64,000 nucleotides of DNA, from NCBI GenBank assembly GCA_963784065.1, contig CAWAQA010000003.1, positions 1,302,001-1,366,000 of the forward strand. Reading direction: 5' to 3'. The position numbers and the translations under genes were made by a program. The notes beneath the pieces are model-generated. The model ran no database searches. It saw only the letters and a list, made by a program, of their open reading frames with translations, and was not told the DNA's origin. Source of the stretch: CAWAQA01 sp963784065 (GTDB lineage Bacteria; Acidobacteriota; Vicinamibacteria; Vicinamibacterales; UBA2999). Shown one piece after another: positions 10,673 to 18,212 of the stretch (its first letter is position 1; every line of letters starts with the position of its first letter).

Positions 10673-12053
10673 TCAGATGTCCCAGACGCGATCCTGGTCG
10701 AAGAACGTGATGACGCCGTCCTCGCTCACTTTCAGCACCGGACCGAACCGGCTGGCCGCCATCGCCGCGGTCGTCCGCGCGCCTTCGATGATCGCCGCCG
10801 AACTCGCATGTCCACCGACGCGGATGCCGCAGGATGGCGCCCGCGGCCAGCAGCCGGCCTGTCCGGTCGACGACCGTCGCGCCGTCGAGCGACGCCAGGG
10901 CGGCGAAGCACGCGTCGGGTCGAGGTCGGTCGCCGACCGGCCCTCGAGCAGGTGGAGGAGGTCCCGCCGGGACGGGCGCGGCGTCCTGCGTCTGCTCGGC
11001 GGGCACCGGGATGTCGAGCCGATCGGCCGGCGCCACCAGCTGCGTGACCGCGGCGTCGGGATCGCGGCAACACGACGAAGAGCGCGCCTTCGCGCGCGTC
11101 GGCCAGATCCAGCGCCGTCTGGAAGAGGCGGGCCGGCCAGCGCCGCGATTGCCCACCGCCTCCGCCCACAGGTCGATACTTCGCGTGCGAGGTCGAGCAG
11201 GTGCCAGGCGCCGCCGCGGAACGCGAACATCTCCGCACCTTCCGCGAACACCTTGATCTCGCGCGACGGGCTGAGCACGGCACAGACGTGTCCGTGCCGC
11301 AGCGTCGCGCGCGCGTGCGCCTGGTAGGACTGCGCGCACGGGGCCACGAGCTCGGTCTCCTGGCTCAGCTTGCGCGCCCCACGGTCGACGTCGATGATGT
11401 CGAGCAGCTGGCCGTCGGCGTTGGCCAGGAACACCGTGCGCAGGCCGTCGGCCAGACGGTAGAAGCTCTTGATCGACGGTGAGCTGCTCGGTGAACTTCG
11501 GGGCGGCCGGCCGCACGGCGACGTCCGGGCGGCAGGGGTCCTCGCTCGTGCCGAGCAGCAGCACGCCGGTGGAGATCGGGCGGTTCTCGTAGCTCGATAG
11601 CGCCGCCACCCGCAGCAGCTCGATGACCAGGCGATCCGATCGGCGCGTGCCTCGCGCGTCTCGATCGCTGTATGGCTGATCGTCGAGGAAGGCGCCGACA
11701 TACCGATCCTCGATGGCGCCGCGGAACAGGTCGCCGCGCTCCGCCACGATGCGCGGGTTGAGGATCGCGCGATAGCGCGCCGCGAGCACCGCCCCGATCG
11801 CCCGCGCCAGCCGCATCTCATGCTCGGTGAACGGCCACCGGCGCGACACGCGCAGCGTGTAGCGCGTCCCGAACCAGCGGATCGTCAGCGCCGACGGATC
11901 GGACGACGGCTCGATCGACAGCCGGCCGTCGGAGGAAACCGACGGCGTTGACTCCGCGTCGAGCGTCGCCCGGTCGAAGAACTGGCGCAGCGCCGACTGC
12001 AACAGGCTGTCGTAGAGCGTGCCGACAGCGATGGCCGGTGGAAGGGACGCCAT
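10673..12053 (-). CDS. DAC (DisA_N)-like domain protein with N-terminal sensor region
   Basis: Corrected length is about 455 residues. The N-terminal two thirds look like a ligand-sensing domain of the kind found in DAC-associated sensor proteins. The C-terminal third matches the diadenylate cyclase fold: ASLDGATVVDRTGRLLAAGAIL carries the DGA motif, IIEGARTTAAMAAS sits where DAC enzymes have GTRHRAA, and VLKVSEDGVITFF matches the VSE...G.I strand. Thus the DGA motif is intact, but the RHR motif reads R-T-T. Frame breaks lie near 11480, 11170, 11070 and 10820. It is divergent from the acyl-CoA synthetase fusion. It could be an active c-di-AMP synthase or a degenerate nucleotide sensor. Confidence 0.65.
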
Positions 12054-12142
12054 TGAACTTACAATTCTAGTGGACGGACCACTCGTGGCGTGTATCTTCC
12101 CAAACGAAGAGCGGCCGCGGCCGAACCATCCACGAACACGAC

Positions 12143-14698
12143 ATGCGCCGGGACACGCTGGTCGACTTCTTCCGCGACCTCATCACCATACGCGGCGAGT
12201 TCCTGGTGTACGACGACGGGTACCGCCGTCGTGGTCACACCTACGATGAGGTCGGCCGCGCCGCGCGCGGGTTCGCGGCGCGCCTTGCCGCGGGCGGGCT
12301 GCACCAGGGCGACAAGGTCGTGTTCTGGGGCGAGAACCGGCCCGAGTGGATCGCGTGCTACTGGGCCTGCCTCATCTCCGGCCTGATCGTCGTCCCCATC
12401 GACTACCGCTCGTCGCCGGAGTTCGTCGCGCGCGTGCGCGGCCTCGTTGACGCACGGCTGGTGCTGCTCGGTGACGATGTCGGCCTTCCGCCGGAAGGCG
12501 GAAGCCACCAGTCCACGGACAGCAACGACCCGGATTCTGTGGCTTCCGGCTTCAGCCGGAGGTCCTGCATTTTCGCGACATCGACTGGCATGCGGACGGA
12601 CCCATGCCCGCGGTCCACATCTCGCGCGACGACATCATCCAGATCATCTTCACGTCCGGCGCCACCGCGGAGCCGAAGGGCGTCGTCATTCGCCACCGCA
12701 ACGTGCTCGCGAACATCGTCCCGGTCGAACGGGAGATCGACAAGTACCGGTACGTACGGGAGGCCGTTCCACCCGCTGCGGTTCGTCAACCTGCTGCCGC
12801 TCAGCCACATGTTCGGCCAGTCGATGGCGACGAACGTCCCGCCGATGGTGCGCGGCACCGTGATCTTCACGCGCAGCTTCAACCCGCACGACATCGTCCG
12901 GCTGATCAAGTCGCGGCGCGTGTCGGTGCTCGTGTGCGTGCCGAAGATCCTCGACGTGCTGCGCGAGCACGTCGTGCGCGCGTTCCCGGAAGCCGCCGAG
13001 GCGCCGCCCGCCGGCATCTCCATCCCCGGCCGCTGGTGGCGGTACCGCCGCGTGCACCGGGCCCTTGGTCTGAAGTTCTGGGCGTTCGTCGTCGGCGCCG
13101 CGCCGCTGCCGCCCGAGCTCGAAGAGTTCTGGCGCCGGATGGGGTTCGCGGTGATCCAGGGCTACGGCCTGACGGAGACGGCGCCGATCGTGACGCTGAA
13201 CCACCCGTTCAAGATGAGCAAGGGATCGGTTGGGACGCCAATCGCCGGCGTCGAGGTGCGCATCGCGGAGGACGGCGAGATCCTGGTTCGCGGCGAGAAC
13301 GTGACGAGCGGGTATTACGAGGCGCCCGGAGCCCGAAGCCCGGAGCCCGGAGCCAACCCAATCGACGCCGAGGGGTGGCTGCACACGGGAGACATCGGCG
13401 ATCGAGACGCCGAAGGGCGGGTGTTCATCAAGGGACGCAAGAAGGAGATGATCGTCACGCCCGAAGGGCTGAACGTGTTTCCGGAAGATGTGGAACGGGT
13501 TCTCGACGCTCTGCCGGGCGTGCGCGAATCGGCGGTGGTCGGCGTCGCGCAGGGCGCGGAGGAACGCGTGCACGCGGTGCTGGTGGTGGAGCCGGCGGCC
13601 GACATGCAGGCGATCGTGCGCGATGCCAACGCGCGGCTCCAGGATCATCAGCGGATTCGCGCCGCCTCGGCGTGGCCGGCCGAGGCGCTGCCGCGCACAG
13701 ACGGCACGCGCAAGCTGAAACGGCGCGCCATCCGCGATTGGGTCGTGTCGGGCGAACAGCCACTGGCCGAGGCGGGCGGCGACAGCGTGGAGTCGCTCAT
13801 CGCGCGGTTCACACGCGGGCGCGAGATCAGCGGCGCCACGACGCTCGAGGAGCTTGGCCTGAGCTCGCTCGAACGAGTCGAGCTGATGGTGGCGCTCGAA
13901 GATCGGTTCCAGACGCGCATCGACGAGGCCCGGTTCACCGAGGCCGCCTGCGTCTCCGATCTGAAACAGCTCGTCGAGCGGCCACCTGCGGCAGCGGAGG
14001 TGGACGAGCCGGTTGACTTCCCGACGTGGAACCGCTCGTGGCCAGTGCGCGATCGTCCGGCGGCTCTCGCTGGCGACCTGGATCCTGCCGCTGGCGCGCG
14101 TCTTCGCGCACGTGAAGGTCGAGGGCCTGCGAGCACCTGAAGGGGCTGGAGGGGCCGGTCGTGTTCGCGTCGAATCACCAGAGCCACATGGACGTGCCGG
14201 TCATCCTGTCGGCGCTCCCCGGCCGCTGGCGCGCGCGCGTCGCGCCGGCGATGGTGAAGGAGTTTTTCAAGGCCCACTTCTTTCCCGCCGATTACACGTG
14301 GCGCGAGTGGTTCACCAACTCGCTGAACTACTACCTCGCGGCGCTGTACTTCAACGGCTTCCCGCTGCCGCAGCGCGAAGCGGGCGCGCGGCAGACGCTG
14401 AAGTACATCGGCGAGCTCGCCGGGGACGGGTGGTCGCTGCTGATCTTTCCGGAAGGCGTGCGTTCGACGACAGGCGACATCAGGGAATTCCGCGGCGGCG
14501 TCGGGCATGATCGCGTCGCGGCTGGAGCTGCCGGTGATCCCCGTTCGGATTGACGGGGTCGATCGCGTGCTGCCGACCGGCTCGCAGGTCATCCGGCCAG
14601 CCCGGGTGCGGGTCGCGTTCGGCGCGCCGCTGCGGCTGCACGGAGAGGACTACGCGGCGCTGGCGCGGGACGTGGAAAACAAAGTTCGTGCCCTCTAA
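12143..14698 (+). CDS. Acyl-CoA/ACP synthetase - acyl carrier domain - PlsC acyltransferase fusion
   Basis: A three-domain lipid enzyme. Residues 1 to about 500 are an AMP-forming acyl ligase, with IIFTSGATAEPKGVV (P-loop), YGLTETAPIV, GWLHTGDIG and GRKKEMIVTPEGLN. Next is a carrier-like domain with LEELGLSSLERVELM, where the serine is positioned for phosphopantetheine. The last 230 residues are a PlsC acyltransferase with FASNHQSHMD (H-x4-D) and LIFPEGVRS. It would activate a fatty acid and transfer it to a lysophospholipid, like E. coli Aas, but Aas has the opposite domain order and no carrier domain. Frame breaks occur near 12558, 12757, 14035, 14135 and 14510. A repeat pair is inserted at 12491-12558, with a second repeat-like tract at 13323-13355. 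Confidence 0.8.
12491..12558. repeat. Family A inverted repeat pair inside the acyl-CoA synthetase coding region
   Basis: Two family A units (consensus GTGGCTTCCGGCTTCAGCC, palindromic) face each other about 40 bp apart within the adenylation domain. Removing the 68 bp joins GTCGGCCTTCCG to GAGGTCCTGC and restores a plausible VGLPEVLHFRDIDW protein sequence. The insertion splits a CTTCCGG that resembles the repeat's own edge. As written, 68 bp shifts the frame; one missing A in the right-hand unit (GGAAGG elsewhere, GGAGG here) would make it an in-frame insertion. Confidence 0.75.
13323..13355. repeat. Family D-like low-complexity repeat, translated in frame
   Basis: Short tandem units of the type CCCGGAGCCCGAAG sit in frame in the acyl ligase. 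They encode APGARSPEPGANP between the conserved GYYEAP and GWLHTGD blocks, where homologous ligases normally have only a few residues. The unit resembles the family D tracts (CAGGGCTCAGG) found between genes elsewhere in this window. Confidence 0.55.
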
Positions 14699-14775
14699 AT
14701 CGTTGCCCTTTTGACGGTTGCGGCGATCAGCGCAACTAGTTTCGTTTCCATGCACTTGCGCGGAAACCCGCGACG

Positions 14776-14791
14776 TGGCACACTCATTGCT
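14776..14791 (+). promoter_or_regulatory. Sigma-54-type (-24/-12) promoter for infA
   Basis: TGGCAC, then five bases (ACTCA), then TTGCT matches the sigma-54 consensus TGGCAC-N5-TTGCW exactly, including the GG at -24 and GC at -12. The expected transcription start is about 12 bases further on, near 14802. That leaves a very short leader before the TTG start of infA at 14816. No activator-binding sites are recognisable upstream, so this rests on the motif alone. Confidence 0.55.
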
Positions 14792-14815
14792 AAATATGGA
14801 TGAAAGGATGAGCTA

Positions 14816-15034
14816 TTGAGCAAAGACGATCTCATTGATATGCAGGGAACAGTCGTCGCGGTGCACTCAGGCGGGCTGTATCGCGTCCAGTGCGACGCGG
14901 GCCATGAGGTGCTCGCGCAGTTGAGCGGCCGCATGCGCCGCTTTCGCATCAAGGTGGTTCCCGGAGATCGCGTGACGGTCGGCGTCTCCCCGTATGACCC
15001 GGTTCGCGGCATCATCACATTCCGCGCTCGATAG
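14816..15034 (+). CDS. infA: Translation initiation factor IF-1
   Basis: A 72-residue OB-fold protein that binds the A-site of the 30S subunit during initiation. It reads SKDDLIDMQGTVV..GGLYRVQCDAGHEVLAQLSGRMRRFRIKVVPGDRV..VSPYDPVRGIITFRAR. The conserved G-x-M-R-x-x-x-I-K-V-x-x-G-D-x-V and Y-D-x-x-x-G-R-I-x-x-R blocks are recognisable, with VRGII in place of the usual GRI. The length is exactly typical. The start codon is TTG at 14816, about 9 bases after AAAGGA. The gene is intact. It lies away from any ribosomal-protein operon and directly upstream of an RNA helicase, as in cold-adaptation arrangements. Confidence 0.9.
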   Translation: MSKDDLIDMQGTVVAVHSGGLYRVQCDAGHEVLAQLSGRMRRFRIKVVPGDRVTVGVSPYDPVRGIITFRAR

Positions 15035-15053
15035 CACAGAAAGCCAAGCCAAT

Positions 15054-16307
15054 TTGAGCCCCAACGTCTCCCATCCCCCAGAGAAGCGTCGAAGCCGCGG
15101 TGGTCCGTCGCGTCGCGGTGGTGGCCAGCGCCGCCCCGCCACACGGAAGCCCGAGCCCACCGCGCTCGCGTATGAGCCGTCGGCCTTCGACCCGGCGCCG
15201 ATTGCGTTCGAGACCCTGCGGCTGGATTCCCGGCTGCTGAGCGGCATCCGCGATCTCGGCTGGACCGAAACCCGATCCGTGCAGAGCGGCGTCATCCCGC
15301 TCGCGCTCGCCGCCAATGACGTCATCGCCTGCGCCGAGACCGGCACGGGCAAGACGGCGGCCTTCCTCGTCCCCATCCTGCAGCGGTTCCTGACCGAGGC
15401 GCCGCCGGATCGGCCGGCGGGGACGCGCGCGCTGATCCTGGCGCCGACGCGCGAGCTCGCCGTCCAGATCGAGGACCAGGTCCAGGGGCTGACGTACCAC
15501 ACGAAGATCTCGAGCGTCGCGGTCTACGGCGGCGTGCCCATGACGATCCAGGAGCAGGCCCTCAAGGCCGGCGTGGACATCATCGTCGCCACGCCGGGCC
15601 GCCTCATGGATCACATGCGCCACGACTCGGTGAGCTTCACCGGCCTCGAGGTGCTCGTCCTCGACGAGGCGGACCGGATGCTCGACATGGGCTTCTGGCC
15701 CGACGTCCAGCGCATCCTCACGGCGCTGCCGAAGGTTCGCCAGACGCTGCTCTTCTCGGCGACGATGCCGGCCGAAGTGCTGAAGCTGACGCAGGAGTTC
15801 CTGCGCGATCCGAAGTACGTGCAGGTCGGGCGCCGCGGCGGCCCGGCACAGACGATCTCGCACGCCGTGCAGACGGTCGCCGCCAGCGAGAAGACGCAGT
15901 GGCTGGCCAAGTGGATTCGCGAGGAAGCGACGGGACCGGTGCTGGTGTTCTGCCGGACGAAGGTCGGCGCCGAACGGCTGGCGACGCGTCTTGGCGCGAT
16001 GGGAATTCGCACGGCGGCGCTGCACGCCGATCGGACGCAGCAGCAGCGCATGGCCGCCGTGGAAGGGTTCCGTACGGGAACCTTCCCGGTGCTCGTCGCG
16101 ACCGACGTGGCCGCCCGCGGCCTCGACATCGACGGTATCGCGCACGTCGTGAACTTCGAGGTGCCTGACACACCCGAAGCGTATGTGCATCGCGTGGGCC
16201 GCACCGGCCGCGCCGAATCAACGGGGAGCGCGCTGACGCTGGTTGCTCCCGAGGAAGTGCGCGCGCTCCGCGCGCTGGAGAAAGCCGTTGGCGTACAACT
16301 TCAATAA
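15054..16307 (+). CDS. DEAD-box ATP-dependent RNA helicase
   Basis: An intact helicase of about 417 residues that unwinds RNA duplexes, probably in ribosome assembly or mRNA turnover. All motifs are present: AETGTGKT (I, about residue 94), PTRELA (Ia), TPGR (Ib), LDEADRMLDMGF (II), SAT (III), VFCRTK (IV), ATDVAARGLD (V) and HRVGRTGR (VI). The N-terminus is basic and Gly/Arg-rich (RRSRGGPSRRGGGQRR), suited to RNA binding. There is almost no C-terminal extension. The chosen start is TTG 15054, just after the infA stop; an in-frame ATG at 14994 would overlap infA by 41 bases. Close to RhlE-type helicases. Confidence 0.9.
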   Translation: MSPNVSHPPEKRRSRGGPSRRGGGQRRPATRKPEPTALAYEPSAFDPAPIAFETLRLDSRLLSGIRDLGWTETRSVQSGVIPLALAANDVIACAETGTGKTAAFLVPILQRFLTEAPPDRPAGTRALILAPTRELAVQIEDQVQGLTYHTKISSVAVYGGVPMTIQEQALKAGVDIIVATPGRLMDHMRHDSVSFTGLEVLVLDEADRMLDMGFWPDVQRILTALPKVRQTLLFSATMPAEVLKLTQEFLRDPKYVQVGRRGGPAQTISHAVQTVAASEKTQWLAKWIREEATGPVLVFCRTKVGAERLATRLGAMGIRTAALHADRTQQQRMAAVEGFRTGTFPVLVATDVAARGLDIDGIAHVVNFEVPDTPEAYVHRVGRTGRAESTGSALTLVAPEEVRALRALEKAVGVQLQ

Positions 16308-16633
16308 CAACCCGTTTTCTCCCGGTCCGTCGAATACCAGCACGACGGTCGAGACCCCGGAGCCGGCGCCGGCGCCGGTTCCGAAGGCGCCCGCTGCCGT
16401 GCCGGCTACCTCGGATGTTCCCGAGTCCGCGGCGTTCGTGCGCTTCCGGTCGTGCCGCTGGCAGCAGCCGAAGGACGAAACCAGCCCCTCCGAGTTCTGC
16501 ACCCACCGCGAGGTGAAGCCATACGCGGGCACTACGGGGTTCGACGCCGACGCCTGGTGCCCTGACTGCCAGTACCTACAAGCTCCGCCGCGCCCCCAAG
16601 AAGCGGACGCCCGGCGACGATTATTCGTACTAG
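16288..16633 (+). CDS. Small proline-rich putative zinc-binding protein
   Basis: A protein of about 114 residues starting at TTG 16288, overlapping the helicase stop, so it is probably translationally coupled. It begins MAYNFNNNPFSPG, continues with a Pro/Ala linker (PEPAPAPVPKAP), and then has a cysteine-rich half: RSCRW, SEFCTHREVKPYAG, WCPDCQYYKLRR. The spaced C, C-x-H and C-x2-C groups could bind one zinc ion. One extra C near 16577 must be dropped to read the natural end GDDYSY at 16633. I do not recognise a named family. Position suggests an RNA- or ribosome-related role. Confidence 0.55.
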
Positions 16634-16711
16634 AGGATTCGTCACGATGGCGGCGTTGTGTGCCTCTGTCGTTCGTCTTCGGCGGGAACGACGTGACCTC
16701 GCAAAGCTGGC

Positions 16712-17428
16712 CTAGGGCGTCACCGCCTTCGGCACGCCGAGGAACTGCGTCTTGATCGCCTCGTTCCGCCAGAGCGACCCGGCGTCCGACGAGTGGACGA
16801 TGGTGCCTTTGCTCATCACGTGCGCGTAGTCGGCAACCTTCACTGCGAACGCGGCGTTCTGTTCGACGAGCAGGATGGTGCCGCCTTCCTGCTGCAGGCG
16901 GCGGATCACCCTCGCCACTTCCGCGACCATCGCCGGCGACAATCCCTCGGTCGGTTCGTCCATGAGCATCAACGCGGGATTCGACATCAGGGCGCGCGCG
17001 ATCGCGAGCATCTGCTGTTCGCCGCCGCTCAGCTCGTTGCCACGGTTCTGCATCCGTTCCGCCAGGCGCGGGAACACGGCGCAGACTTTCTGCACGTCCC
17101 ACGCCGCGGCGCCGGAACCCGGCCGCGCGGCAATGGCCAGGTTCTCCCTCACCGTCAGCGACGGGAAGATCCGCCGCCCCTGCGGAACCACGCCGAGGCC
17201 ACGCTCCCAGATCCGGTGCGGCGGCAGATGCGTGATGTCAGCGCCCTTGAACACGACTGCGCCCGACCGCGCCGGCGTCAACCCGGTGATCGACCGGCAT
17301 AGCGTCGTCTTGCCGACGCCGTTGCGGCCGAGGAGCGCGGTGACGGTGCCCGCATCCACCTGCAGCGTCACGCCCTGCAGGACGTGGCTGTCACCGTAGT
17401 AGGTGTGGAGGTCGGAAACCGTCAGCAT
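16712..17428 (-). CDS. livF: Branched-chain amino acid-type ABC transporter ATPase LivF
   Basis: A 238-residue ATPase of the high-affinity branched-chain amino acid or amide importer family. It has Walker A GRNGVGKTT, signature LSGGEQQML, Walker B LMLMDEPTEGLSP and switch LLVEQN. The GLSP after the Walker B glutamate and the short length are typical of LivF. It is intact. It is the last gene of the minus-strand livHMGF set, with the binding-protein gene inserted between livM and livG. The substrate cannot be read from the ATPase. Confidence 0.88.
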   Translation of the reverse strand: MLTVSDLHTYYGDSHVLQGVTLQVDAGTVTALLGRNGVGKTTLCRSITGLTPARSGAVVFKGADITHLPPHRIWERGLGVVPQGRRIFPSLTVRENLAIAARPGSGAAAWDVQKVCAVFPRLAERMQNRGNELSGGEQQMLAIARALMSNPALMLMDEPTEGLSPAMVAEVARVIRRLQQEGGTILLVEQNAAFAVKVADYAHVMSKGTIVHSSDAGSLWRNEAIKTQFLGVPKAVTP

Positions 17429-17432
17429 TCTG

Positions 17433-17466
17433 AGGCCTCAGGGATCAGGGATCAGGAATCAGTGAG
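17433..17466. repeat. Family D low-complexity repeat
   Basis: GAGGCCTCAGGGATCAGGGATCAGGAATC lies between the livF start and the livG stop. It is one arm of the family seen as a full inverted pair at 41828-41944. Confidence 0.6.
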
Positions 17467-17474
17467 TGAGCCGG

Positions 17475-18212
17475 TCACGAGTCCAGGTGAACGCCGAGAT
17501 AGATCTCCTGCACGTCGGGGTTGGCGCTGATCGCGTCGCGGTGGCCTTCGGCGAGCACGCGGCCCTGCGCCAGCACCGTCACCTGCTCCGCAAAGCCGAA
17601 CGCGATGTCCATGTCGTGCTCGATGAGCAGCACCGCCGTCGCGGGATCCAGTTGGCGCAGCAGCGCCAGCATGGAACGGCTCTCCTGGGATGAAAGCCCG
17701 GCCATCGGTTCGTCGAGCAGCAGGAGCCGCGGCTTTCCCGCCATCGAGAGTGCCACCTCGAGCTTGCGCTGGTCCCCGTAGGACAGGCTTCGCGCCTCCG
17801 TGTCGCGAAACGCGTCGAGCCCGAACCCCGCCAGCAGCGCGCTGGCCGTCATCACGAGGTCGGGATACGAGAACAGGGACCGGTGGAAGGTGAACTTCCG
17901 CGGGTCGAGCGCCTCGCAGGCGAGCAGCACGTTTTCGAGGACGGTCAGCTCACCGAACAGCTTCGTGATCTGGAAGGTGCGGGCGATGCCGCGTGCCGCG
18001 CGCCGGTGCGGCGGCAGCGTCGTGATGTCCTCGCCGAACAGCACGATCCGCCCCTCGGTCGGACGCGCTTCGCCGCTGATCACGTTGAAGAGCGTCGTCT
18101 TGCCGGCGCCGTTCGGCCCGATGAGCGCGCGCCGCTCGCCCGGCTGCACGACCAGGTTGACCCCGTCAACCGCCTTGAGCCCGCCGAAGTGGCGGGAGAC
18201 GTGCTCGAGCAC
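17475..18212 (-). CDS. livG: Branched-chain amino acid-type ABC transporter ATPase LivG
   Basis: A 245-residue ATPase that pairs with LivF. It has Walker A GPNGAGKTT, signature LSYGDQRKLE, Walker B LLLLDEPMAGLSSQE and switch LLIEHDMD. The ARTFQITKLFGELTVLENV block is characteristic of LivG. The only in-frame start is GTG 18212, which truncates the usual first few residues; a family C repeat lies immediately upstream. The apparent reading frame of the binding-protein gene runs on past its natural end into the first 130 bases of this gene. Confidence 0.85.
   Translation of the reverse strand: MLEHVSRHFGGLKAVDGVNLVVQPGERRALIGPNGAGKTTLFNVISGEARPTEGRIVLFGEDITTLPPHRRAARGIARTFQITKLFGELTVLENVLLACEALDPRKFTFHRSLFSYPDLVMTASALLAGFGLDAFRDTEARSLSYGDQRKLEVALSMAGKPRLLLLDEPMAGLSSQESRSMLALLRQLDPATAVLLIEHDMDIAFGFAEQVTVLAQGRVLAEGHRDAISANPDVQEIYLGVHLDS

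Noticed and set aside
1..14700. Interpreting the many broken genes as pseudogenes or as programmed frameshifting
   Set aside because: The breaks hit essential genes, fall at random positions, are mostly one-base insertions and lack slippery-sequence plus structure context. Sequencing error explains them better.
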